Below, one piece after another: positions 22,439-32,943 of a DNA stretch of 64,000 bases. Within the stretch, counting starts at the first letter, position 1. Each line of letters opens with the position of its first letter. The position numbers were made by a program, and so were the translations under genes. The DNA is taken from contig NW_026252127.1 in NCBI RefSeq assembly GCF_025399195.1, forward strand, positions 62,001 to 126,000, in the 5' to 3' direction. The stretch is from Umbelopsis ramanniana AG (Eukaryota; Mucoromycota; Umbelopsidomycetes; Umbelopsidales; Umbelopsidaceae). The notes under the pieces are model-generated. The model was not told where the DNA came from. It searched no databases and saw only the letters and a list, made by a program, of their open reading frames with translations.

Positions 22439-24107
22439 TTAATCTAGATCATTTGGATTTCCGCAACAGAAGAAAAAGCCCTTCTTCTTCTTTGGCTGGG
22501 CTTGTTGCCCAGTGACATCACTCCTTGGAGCTTCAGTAGGTTGAGTCGGTTGCTCGCTTGCACTATTTTCTAATGCTTTGCTGCCATTGTTGATAGGAAC
22601 ATTGACATCTGAATGTGTACTACTTGTCACCGTACGTGCTGCATCTTTTGCTGCAACTCCAGCTCTTCCTGAACTGGGAGTTCCAGCACCAAGACCAGAT
22701 CCATCAGCACCAGACCCATTCGTACCAACACCTGAGCCTACATCAGTATAGCCAGTACCAGTGCCAGGGGCAGTAGTGCTAGGGCCTAAAGGATCGGTAG
22801 TGCTGGAACCTAAAGTGCCAGAACCAGTAGCGCCAGTTGTGCTAGTAACTAAAGGATCAGTAGTGGTAGAACCTAAAGTGCTAGAACCAGTAGCGGCAGT
22901 TGTGCTAGGACCTAAAGTGCCAGTACCATTCGTGCCAGTACCATTTGTACTAGTACCAGTAGCACCAGTACCTGCTGCAGCGGTACCAGCTGCAACGGCA
23001 CCAGCAGTGACCGCACCTGCGCCGGCAGCTGAACCCAAAGCTGAACCAGTACCTGTATTAGACCCACTTGCAGAGTTGGTGCTTGTCAGATTATTGTTGG
23101 GATCAGTAGAGGTAGCTACGGCGGAAGTTCCTTTACCACTGGTTGTCAAAGCATTGCTGTAGCGAGAATTGATTCAGATGATGTTATGGAAAAGCGTTGC
23201 AAATATAGAGCGAACTCTTACGTTTTTCCAGTTTCATAAGTGGTCATTAACTTGGCAAATGTTTCTCCCTGTTGCTTTGCAATGGCCAACTCCTTCTCAC
23301 TTGGCTGGCGAGATCCATCTCCATTTGCTATTCATTCATCAATGAAAAGCAGTGAGATGAATGTTTTTATAAACTCATTCATCACTTTGTACGCTCATGG
23401 ACTTACTGATTGTGCCTGCACCATATGCTGATCCACCGACGACCTCAGTGGTATCAAACATGGCTGGGTTGGCAAACCCAAAGGGAACGTATATCATACC
23501 GTGATGAGCGAAATATGTTACGGCATTTAACGCTGTCGTCTCTTGACCACCATGCTGAGGGGAAAAAAGCTCTTTCAGACCACGCTTCTCCGATTTCTTC
23601 TTTGCTCTCAACACAATGTCTTACCTGACTAGCAGTGGAGAATATCGTAGCCACAAACTTGCCTGAAAGCGCTCCAGTTGCCCAAAGTTTACCACTAGCG
23701 TCCAAAAATCTATGTATTTCGCAAGAACAGGTTTAGTCATCAAAGCAAAAACTATTTGCGTGACTCAGTCACTTACGCTTTCATCTGTGCTGGAAAAATG
23801 CCGAACCGTGTAGGCAATCCAAATACAATGCCATCTGCTTCTGTCAACTGATCGATTTTAATGACCGGAATGTTGGGCTTGGGAGGAGCGTTCATTTTCG
23901 TGAGCACTTCGTCGCTGAGAGTCTCTTCAACTTGGAATAATTGAACATCAACACCGTTCGCTTCCAGACCTAGTTATCTCCAATGTGTCAACTATGGGTT
24001 ATCACAGCATGCAACGATATATGCAAGCACATACCTTCTTTCACGGCGGTAGCCATCTTGTATACATGATGGTACAACGTGTATATGACAATATACACTT
24101 TCGGCAT
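22439..24107 (-). CDS. WrbA-like flavodoxin with repetitive tail and Cys-Cys end
   Basis: Starts at ATG 24107 ([19 protein letters not shown]) and ends at TAA 22439. The N-terminal ~195 residues are a flavodoxin-fold NAD(P)H:quinone oxidoreductase of the WrbA/Pst2/Ycp4 type: FMN loop at the start, [29 protein letters not shown], then [20 protein letters not shown]. Such enzymes reduce quinones by two electrons and protect from redox cycling. A ~190-residue tail unlike the paralogue follows. It is made of Thr/Gly/Ser/Ala repeats containing STTDPLGPS units, then an acidic part and the end [17 protein letters not shown]. The basic cluster next to two cysteines looks like a palmitoylation site; fungal Ycp4-type flavodoxins are membrane-attached through C-terminal cysteines. 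It is transcribed divergently from a second flavodoxin. Confidence 0.9.
22740..23070 (-). repeat. Coding minisatellite in the flavodoxin tail
   Basis: Imperfect tandem units encode Thr/Ser/Gly-rich peptides with recurring STTDPL and GTG/GSG triplets. Recurrence on the plus strand is visible as repeated CCTAAAGGATC and CCTAAAGTGC strings. The repeat keeps the reading frame open, and also leaves an unusually long open frame on the opposite strand. Such tracts commonly vary in copy number between strains. Confidence 0.7.
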
Positions 24108-24761
24108 GGTTGGTCAAGCTATGTTGAAATCAAGGTGGGGGAGAAAAAAAAGTCTCACCGGAAGGGAGCGACAACTAGAGTTTTATATGACACCCATCAC
24201 TTTAGTGACTTCACTTGGGTCAATTAATATACCAGCCTCCCATTTACACGCTAGAAAACATCACTTTTTTCTAGCTTTTTCACTAGAGAAATTCATTTCC
24301 TTCTCGAAAATTTATTTTCGCCTTCAATTCAACTAGCTCTGAATACATCCAAAGGATCTTCATCACATAAGACAAAGCTTTCATTACGTCACTGTCGGGC
24401 GTGGTATTCGTTTGCATGAATCGCCCCGTTTTACGAGAATCAGACGAGTGGCTCGGTCTCTTTTGACTATCACAACAATTGTCAAACAGCCAGCAGAATG
24501 GAAGCTGTCAAAGTTAGCAATGAAGAAAATGAGCATTACTGTTGATTTAATATACGCCGGAAATTTTAGTCGAAATAACAATTGGAGACATCGGCTCCAT
24601 GGTGGATATTCTGGGGTAGACCATTGGTATGGGTTTTTCGCAAGTCGATCTGTCTTGTTTGGGGTTTATAAGTTCGGCATTCCAATTGAGTTTTTACCTC
24701 TTCTCTTTTTCTTCTTTCAAATTCACTCAAAGTCGCATATCACCTTTGAATTTAATTCAAC
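24108..24761. promoter_or_regulatory. Shared promoter region of two divergent flavodoxin genes
   Basis: These 654 bases separate the ATG codons of two flavodoxin paralogues pointing away from each other. A TTCTCGAA string (about 24301), a two-unit match to the heat-shock element arrangement, sits in an AT-rich stretch with a nearby GAAATTC. Co-regulation under stress is plausible for quinone reductases, but it is inferred from arrangement and a weak motif. Confidence 0.4.
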
Positions 24762-25589
24762 ATGCCTGCTACTGTATACATCGTTATCTACTCTCTGTAC
24801 GGTCATATCTACACCCTCGCTCAAGAAGTTCAAAAGGGCCTTGAAGCTAGCGGTGTAACCACCAAACTCTTCCAAGGTAAATTACATGACTGTCACATTG
24901 GTAACCCACACATCGTATTCATCGCTCGTCCCCAGTTGCCGAAACTTTGAGTGATGATGTTTTGCAAAAGATGCATGCTCCTCCTAAGCCTGCCATTCCA
25001 GTTATCAAAGTGGACGAGCTGACTGAGCCCGATGGCATCATTTTTGGTATTCCTACTCGATTTGGTACTATGCCTGCTCAAATTAAGGCGTAAGTTTCGA
25101 ATGACAAACAGGCAAGCCATTTCCACTATCCTGGCTGATGATTCTATCGATTATTTAGACTTTTGGATGCCACCGGTAAGCTGTGGGCAACCGGCGCTTT
25201 GTCTGGAAAGTTTGCCGGTACTTTCTTTTCCACCGCTTCACAGGTAATGTACACACTGCACGACTAGGAGTGACAGTAACACACTGGAAAAAATTGACGT
25301 TTGGATTTTCATGTAAAAATTACAGCATGGAGGTCAAGAAACAACCGCATTGACCACTGTCACTTATTTCGCCCATCATGCCATGATCTATGTACCTTTT
25401 GGCTTCGCCAACGCGCACCTTTTCGACAACACTGAGGTCATTGGGGGTTCGGCTTATGGCGCTGGTACGATTGCCAATGGCGATGGCTCCAGAGCCGTCA
25501 GTGACAAGGAGAAGGAAATTGCTAAAAACCAAGGCGAGAACTTTGGCAAAGTCGTCGCCACCTTTGTGAATGGACGAAGTACATTATAA
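24762..25589 (+). CDS. WrbA-like flavodoxin (NAD(P)H:quinone oxidoreductase), short paralogue
   Basis: Four exons (24762-24876, 24936-25089, 25159-25243, 25326-25589) close in phase to 205 residues, the normal WrbA length. It starts MPATVYIVIYSLYGHIYTLA and carries [52 protein letters not shown] and [16 protein letters not shown], ending VATFVNGRSTL. It binds FMN and likely reduces quinones by two electrons in the cytosol. It is very similar to the divergent neighbour over the core but lacks the repeat tail and Cys-Cys end, suggesting a soluble/membrane pair that arose by local duplication. Confidence 0.93.
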
Positions 25590-26014
25590 GAAATTTGCGA
25601 ACCACTAATTAATTCATTAAATTGCCTTGCTTCATAAATCCACTGTATTTAAGACTACGCACAGGGCTTGTTGTTAAGCGGATGTTATTCCGCTCTTCAA
25701 ACATTTTGTGCACCTTAACGGAGATGTAATTGAAAGAATAGCGCCAACTTTATTCTCTATTTTGTTTGACAGACAATGGAAGCGCTAGCAAAGAAACATC
25801 ACAATAGGTAGTAAGAAAGGTCAATTCCATGGCTAAAAGGTGATGACTGGGGCTTCCGTCAGATGACCTTGAGCAGCTGCCTTGTTGATCGAGTGAGTGT
25901 TTGACAGCAGAGCCAATCATATTGTCAAGGCGAGAATAATATAAGCTTTTTGGGTGCCTTTTGCTCTTTCCCGCCTCCCCAACCCCATTCACCCCGCCAT
26001 CTTACTCAAGGGTC
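25590..26014. other. Intergenic upstream of the amino acid transporter
   Basis: 3' flank of the short flavodoxin gene and promoter of the transporter. The transporter frame is open back to 25961, but 26015 is its first ATG. Nothing else was seen. Confidence 0.5.
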
Positions 26015-28398
26015 ATGTCCACATCATACCCAGAACATGTACCTTTTGACCCTGCCAGTGTTGAAAGTATGCCCCCTGCTCCAGAGCTGCACCAAGCTGA
26101 AGATCTGGACACCACGTTTCACGCACCCATCCCAGACGGAGAGCTAGTTGATATCATACAGCAACATCTCATACTCGGCAGCGAACCATTGACCTTAACG
26201 CAATCACAAAGTCCATTTCATAGGCCAATAAGCGTAGCTTCGCCTAGGATTGACTCTGACCGCAATGAAATTGAAAGTGTTGTCACCCCTTTTCATTTGC
26301 CTGGAACAGCCATGACCAACGATATCTACAAGATGGCCAACGATTTGGTCCAGCGCAACCTCTTGAGGAGATCTAGATCTTTAACGGATGTAATGGAATA
26401 CCGAAAGCAACAGCTTCACAGCGATCCAGCATTGCAGAACATTAATAAACCCGGTGGATTTCGTCGTTATTTTGTACATCAGCACGGCTCCGATACACCT
26501 TCGGAAGATGGCTATGCTTCGCCATTACAACGATACACCTCTATGATGGATCACGATATCGATAACCTCAACCCACCTAGAGAATTCAAACGAACCCGAC
26601 ACTTTCTAGAGTTTCTGGCCATGGCACATATTAGTATTTTTGACAATTTCGCAGGCGAGGATCTTGAAGATACCGACGACGACGTACCAGTGAGTGATGA
26701 AGAACAAGCTCGTCTCTTACCTGTGCGCAATACGCAGGTGGTTGCTGGATCGACCAACGAAAGAACTCCGCTGTTGCGAAGAAAATCCTCTCATATGGGT
26801 GATAAAAGTACGGCCTCAGAAACCAAGGCGATCTTCCTTTTACTGAAGGCATTTATTGGCTCTGGTGTTCTTTTTCTGCCTCGCGCGTTTTCCAATGGTG
26901 GATTGCTGTTCTCTTTTATTTCCATGTGGGCTATGGGCGCCATATCCTTGTTTTCGTTTTTGCTCTTGATTGAGTGCAAAGACCATGTCTCTGGCAGCTA
27001 CGGTGATCTTGGTGAAGCACTCTATGGACCTTGGATGAGAAGGCTGGTACTTTTTTCTGTGTCTATTTCTCAGGTAAGCTGTTCGTTTCGGTATATAAGT
27101 TAGACAAAGCAAATCCTCTCGTTATTAATACCGACAACTTTTAGATGGGTAGGTTTAAATATTGAGAATGTCAGCCTACTGTAGCCGCGCTAACGATAGG
27201 TGTGAGTGTAGGATTTGTGGCAGCAGGAACAACATTCATAGCGGAAAATGTACAACAAGTGTTTACAGCTGTGAGCCATAATGCTATCCGTCCATCCGTC
27301 GAGAGCATCGTTGCTATCACCGCCCTTTTGATGATCCCCCTTTGCCTCATCCGAAACATAGCCAAACTTTCGCTGAGTGCTGTAATCTCGGACTTTCTCA
27401 TCTTGTTTGGTCTTTTAACCTTGTTATATTACGATGTCTTGAACCTTTTCTTTACCAAGGATCCCGAACAGGAACACCGCATTATTACTCCAGGACCTGG
27501 CATTTATTGGTTTTTCAACAGTGCGCATTTTTCAGTGTTTGTAGGCACATGTGTATATAGTTTCGAAGGTGTAGGTAAGTACCCTGATTATTGAACTCTA
27601 CCGTTTGATACAAGTCATCGATGCAGCAAATAACCCTTAATTCATCTCTTCAGGTCTCATTATTCCTATTCGTGATGCTATGGCACGCAAGGAACGCTTT
27701 CCTTTTGTGCTCACGCTCGTCATGTTCTTGGTCGCATGTATCCTAAGTGTCATTGGAAGCATGGGTTACTTAGCCTTTGGCTCTGAAGTACGGACGGTTG
27801 CTCTTCTCAATCTTCCAGACGGACCATTGATCAGCACCATTCAAGCACTTTACGTTATCGCCATTCTTCTCTCCAACGTTATCACGATTTTCCCCTCTAT
27901 TCGTATCATCGAGCAAGCAGTCTTTCAGTCAAAGACAGGAAAATATAACATGGCCGTCAAGTGGCAAAAAAATACGCTTAGAACGGTTGTCGTCATCGTC
28001 ACTTGCCTCGTTGCGTATGGAGGAGCATCTGATTTGGACAAGTTTGTCAGGTAAAGCATTTGAATAGATGGCAAGGTGTCTTTTTAAAAGTGACATGAAC
28101 TAATATCCTCAACTTTTTCTGGCTGACGTGAATAGTTTGGTCGGCTCCGTTTGTTGCTGTAAGTTACATCTTTTATCGTCCACATCTGTTGGTTGTTCTT
28201 TAAAACGCACCATCCTAAAACCTTGTCTTCCTTTCAGGTCCTTTGTCACTCATCTTCCCACCCCTATTTCATTTGAGAGCGGTGCCTGCTCTTCCCAAAT
28301 GGCGATCTCTCGCCGACTACACTTTGATAGTATTCGGTACCGTTGTCATGTTCTTTACCATGTACAGCACCGCCAGTCAATGGGCTAAAGGCTCATAA
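26015..28398 (+). CDS. Vacuolar amino acid transporter, AVT3/AVT4 type
   Basis: Member of the amino acid/auxin permease family; AVT3/4-type proteins export neutral amino acids from the vacuole. Exons 26015-27073, 27145-27148, 27212-27574, 27654-28050, 28136-28158 and 28238-28398 close in phase to 668 residues. An acidic, Ser-rich cytosolic N-terminus of about 265 residues carries ERTPLLRRKSS, a dileucine-type sorting signal. The transporter core then begins ETKAIFLLLKAFIGSGVLFL, the family's first-helix signature, with about eleven helices to the C-terminus. A 4-nt exon (ATGG) is needed to restore frame and yields ISQMGFVAAGTTFIAENVQQ, the expected third-helix sequence. A 23-nt exon lies near the end. 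Family assignment is firm; AVT3 versus AVT4 is not resolved. Confidence 0.92.
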
Positions 28399-28681
28399 TG
28401 TAATTAGCGCGCAGTCATTTTCTTAGTTTTGTTACCCCCACCCATCCCCTCTTTTTTGGCAGTCTCTCATCCTATTACTTCTTATTAATTGTTCACTTCA
28501 TTATTGTAATCGATTTTGATTTTTCTCTCAAATAAAAAGTATGATTTAATAAACATGGGTCTACATAGGGAGGAAAACAGGCCATGTTATTTCTATTATT
28601 CTGTACAAGTTGAGGAACAGACTAAGGTTTGGTATATGCATTAAGTCTTTTTTTTTTTTTCGAGGCGGTGGATCAAGCCAC

Positions 28682-31265
28682 TTAGAAACACATCAGTGGG
28701 GTATGTGCAGTACCTCTTGGGTATACTACTAAGGTAGCGACAAATAGTCCGACGGTAATACCTATAACCAACAGATGTCAGTTCATGGGGAATTGAAGTC
28801 AGCGGTAGGAGAAGGAAATCTATACTTACCGATGGCTGACTCAATCATGGCCAGTGCAAAGTATGCGCCCTGACCACCATTGACACCAGTAGTGCTATCG
28901 CTGAATGTACCCAGAGCAGCCTTCAAGCCTAAAAAATTACCACAAATCATATATGATTAGACTCTTGTCCTCGCCATGCGTGCTAAGCGAACACTGTGAA
29001 CTCACCTAAACTACCGGGCACAAGAAAGAAGACACCGAGCAATACGGCATCAAATGACATTTTGCCAGTGAATTTATGCATCAGATTACCGAGTAAACCG
29101 ACAACAAAAGCTGGAATGAATTGAGTAACTTGTTGAGGTGCGGATGTCCACTTTGTCAATGAAAAATTGACGACATAGCCCATGGTCGAAACGAAAAACA
29201 TGGGTATCCAACGATTGGGGCGAGCTTTGAGGTATATGGCATAAGAGAATGCGAACAGCGACACAAATAAGAAGTTGTACCATTGCGAGGGAATGTTCCC
29301 AGTACATTCTGAGGTCGAAGCACTGGCAGCCGCCGGGTCAAATGTAGCCCATAGACCGGATCCCATGGATATTCCATAACCCAACAAAAAGCAGTACACA
29401 ATACTGTAAACCATTCGAACTACGCCGGATATAAGATTTCGAGACGCTAACTCAATGATGCCCGAAGCGATGGTGTATCCGGGCAACAAGATGACAATAG
29501 CGCCATAGGAAATAGGCGCAAAGCAGAATCCTTGTCTCCACGGTGCTTTTTTGAACAAGGTCAAAATATGTCAGTCATGAGCGAATGTTTGAATCCAATC
29601 TGTCAAAATGGAAACTTACCACGTGCGATAAATCCAATGAGCATGGACATTGTAATATCCCAAATAGGACCCAATGACTGAAATCGACCAGCAAACGTTT
29701 CATAAACGGATAGAAGTGCTAAAAAAAATAGGAGGAAAATTGTCAGTTTGCTGGATAATCCTAGTCTGAGTTCGCGACTTCCAAACTACGTCATTTTCCA
29801 ACCGATACTTACTTCCTAAGGCAGCAGCAACGCCAGCATCCTTCCATTGGCCGCCAAAGAACATAGTGCATGTACAAAAGCTAGCGGCTGCATACACCAA
29901 GGGATTTGTCCAACGCGGGTAAAAATCTTTTTCGTCATTAATGGACTCGATGAATTCCAAGGCCTCGTCCACCGTCACTTCACCGTGAGAGACTAGCTTC
30001 TCCAATCGATAAATTTCTCCCAACTTGTACATGTCGTAACCTTGCACCTGGCGAATAAAATGGGTCTCGGTCTGATGCGTGGTGGTGTCCAGGAAGTTAA
30101 GCAACATGACGTTGGGCAAGTAGACATATTCAGCGTCGACACCCAGCGTTTTCGATACTTGTTTCATAGCAATTTCGAGTCTATGGGATGGGCATCCATA
30201 CCAAATTAAAGTTCTGGCCAATTTTCGAAGAAAATCTTGCTTTTGTAGAATATTAGCTAGTTCAAACGTAATACGAATACGGTCTTCTAGTGAAATGGGT
30301 TCGAATTGCGAAGCTGTAGTAATCATGCTGTCAACGGAGGAGCGTCGCGAAATGGAAGCGGGATAGTTTGCTGCCTTTCTCTTGGCGAGTGATGGAACTA
30401 GATGGTCAGTGGTGGTTATAGTCGACAACCAACTTCCTGGTCGATGCTTTAACTGCGGTCGTTCTTCCCCATAACCATCAATTGGATCGGTCTCATAGTG
30501 GGTTGGTAAATTATAAATCGAAGCTGGACGTTGCTTCTTCTTTTCCAGTTTCTGCTGCTCCTGTTTAGCTTGTTTCAGCTAAATATATCCATCATGGTGA
30601 CAAAGAAATAAAAAAAAAAAGATGGGAAAGGCAAAAGTCAATATCTTATCTATTGCCTGGAATGTTTGAAACTACCCTCTATAATCAAAAGTAAAGGGTG
30701 GTTAGACGAAAAGCCACTGTACCTTCTTCTTTTCCTTCCGCCTTTTTCTTTCCTCTTGACGTTTCTCATGTTCTCTGTTTCTTTGTGCTTCGAGCTTCAT
30801 TAGTGAGGAAAGCACACTGCCGCCTCCGGTGGGTGCCATAGAGTTGGGACCAACTCGCTGGCTAAGCATTCGGTCGACTAATGCGGCTGATTCAGCGACA
30901 TGATCTTGGTAACTGGAATGACGTTCTTCGACTTCTGGTTTTTCGAGGGCGGCTTCGACTAATGTGTTGGCCGAGTCTCGGCGGTCGATGCCAGGAGCGT
31001 TGTAGTCATCGTTACTTGACCGTTCGGGAATTTTCTCCCGATCAAGTTCGTCTTGAGCTTTTTTCAAGTGATAGTCTGTCAAATCCTCGTCTGAGAAAGT
31101 GAATTTTTTGGATCCAACTGTAGCAGGCGTGGTGATATCGATGGCATCATTCCGGTTGTCGGTGGTGGTTAATTGCAGTTGTGGAAGATGTGGCATGGAA
31201 TGAGAGTGCGTCATGTATGGACGCAAATGGTTCTCGTCGCTTTTCGGTGATGGTGAAGAATCCAT
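28682..31265 (-). CDS. ThrE/PRM10-type membrane transporter (DUF1212)
   Basis: Starts at ATG 31265 (MDSSPSPKSDENHLRPY) and ends at TAA 28682. An earlier in-frame ATG at 31385 is less likely. The first ~270 residues are hydrophilic, with a charged coiled-coil-like stretch (REHEKRQEERKRRKEKKK). The ThrE domain follows: ILQKQDFLRKLARTLIWYG, CPSHRLE, then ten or so helices in two halves, including FGGQWKDAGVAAALG, ILLPGYTIASGIIELASRN and FFLVPGSLG. ThrE of Corynebacterium exports threonine; fungal PRM10-like proteins keep the fold, but their substrates are unknown. Introns interrupt the N-terminal region and several helices. It converges with the AVT-type transporter, whose stop is 283 bases away, but no functional link is shown. 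Confidence 0.88.
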
Positions 31266-31478
31266 TTGATGAGATAGAAACAAGTTGGAAAAAGACTCAG
31301 GTTCAGCCGTCTTAATTAAAAAAGAGAAAAAAAAAATCGGAGCTGAATCCCAAGACAGGACGACTCCGAGCGTCCCGGAGTTCAATTCATTATGTCTTTG
31401 ACGTCGTTTATATAAAGGTGGTATATAAAACTCAAAAAGTGAAACTAAAAGTACAAAGTATTATTCAAAAAGCATATC

Positions 31479-32943
31479 CTACATTCCTCCATTATACAAG
31501 TTATATCCTCCAGAACCGCCCTGCCTGCCATCTACGTTACGGAACATGTTGTTATTATTTGACATGGGACTATGAGGGCTGTAAGGGTGTTCATCGTCCG
31601 ACATCATCGAGCTGGGACTGGGGCTCGGCGGTAAGGGAATTTCATATGGTTGTGGCGAGTTGAGTGGCGATTGGTGAGATTGATCGTACGGCCTAGAGAT
31701 ATTCAGACCTTGTGTCTGAACGGTTAACGGTGAAGCGGGCCGACTATTGGACCCTAACTGCTGTTGGGATTGAAATTGTTGTTGCTCTTGTGGTTGAGCA
31801 CCATAAACATTATAATAAGCTTGGTGTACCATGGAGTTAGCAGAGTTTGAATCAGGCGACGTGATAAAGATGGGTGGTGGTTGTTCGTGCTGGTCAGTGT
31901 ACACTTGCTGAGCCTGAAAATCTGGGTAAACGCAGTGTTAACATCATTAAAAATAGATACACAGCACACAGATCCTTACTTATAGGGCCAAACTGCTGTT
32001 GTAGGAAGGCAACCATCCCCGTAATATGGATCTCTTGCGTGCTTTGACTCGCTTTCGTTTCTTTCAATTCCTGAGTAGCTCGGTCAAGAGCAGACTGCAG
32101 TTGCGTCAATTTACCCAAAATTTCATGTTGCGCCTGTTGCATCTGCAGCATGGAACTTGATAAATCACTTGCGTCTCTCCTACTAGTTTCTTGCTCCATC
32201 GCCTTTCGCTTGATCCCATCCAAAAGGTCGGGCCGATCTCTTAAGAAGCTTGGGTGTGAGAATTTCCAGATATGGTTTTCGGTCGACGTCCGTTGCCCCT
32301 GGCCTCTAGCGGTCTTATTGATCTTATGGAAACCGTACCTTGAACAAAGGAAAAAAATTCAGGGTGTCACTATCATTTCAGTTCTGACTAAACAAGCCAC
32401 AGATCGAAATGGCAACGTCGTCACCGATCATCATAAAACTGTAGCTCTCTTACATGTTTAGTTGTCTCACGAAACTAGCAAAGTTACGGTGCTTGAAGTG
32501 TGCTGGTAGAACGACATTCTCAAATTCGTCCTTGTTGCATACGATAAAGGATGATCCATCATGGCTCCATGATATCAGGTTTTGGTACTGTGGATCAATC
32601 ACCATACTTATTTTTGATGCAATGTTATTAACTGAGGTAGGCGGTATCGGGAAAAGTTGAAGATGAGAAAGTGAACTTACTCATACAGCTTGTGGACAAA
32701 GGTCGTATTATTAGGGCTTCTAGGTGAGTGTGGTGCATCATTTTGCAGCGTTAAACCATGCTCTAGTGAGTCAGGTAGCATGTGTGTAGGTGATAACGGG
32801 TCGTCGTATTCACTGTCTTCGAATGGGGCCAATAGCGGTGAGTGCCCGGGAGAAACCGATGACCTCGAGAGATCATGTGGGAAAATGGAGAGAGAAGAAG
32901 GCGACCCCATGGAAAACGGAGACGAAGTGGAGCGGTGTTCCAT
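31479..32943 (-). CDS. HSF-type DNA-binding transcription factor
   Basis: Exons 32943-32681, 32606-32454, 32338-31980 and 31921-31479 close in phase to 405 residues. After a Ser/Pro-rich N-terminus comes an HSF-type winged-helix domain at about 82-190: TTFVHKLYDMVIDPQYQNLI, FKHRNFASFVRQLNMYGFHK and HIWKFSHPSFLRDRPDLLDG. These cover the recognition helix and wing. A coiled coil with hydrophobic spacing (QAQHEILGKLTQLQSALDRA) follows, like an HSF trimerisation segment, then a Gln/Pro/Ser-rich low-complexity activation-like region ending YNLYNGGM. It could be a heat-shock factor or an Sfl1/Hsf2-like relative; the absence of an Skn7-type receiver domain excludes Skn7. The intron 1 acceptor is fixed by the domain sequence, because the closer CAG would break the frame. 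Confidence 0.92.

Noticed and set aside
22761-23162. 133-codon plus-strand frame rich in V, P, A and E
   Set aside because: Antisense of the repetitive flavodoxin tail; the periodic repeat keeps several frames open, and there is no independent start or promoter context.
27171-27211. In-frame exon extension reading PTVAALTIGVSVGF in the transporter
   Set aside because: It is open and joins in phase, but it inserts extra residues before GFVAAG. The 4-nt exon model gives the family-typical ISQMGFVAAG.
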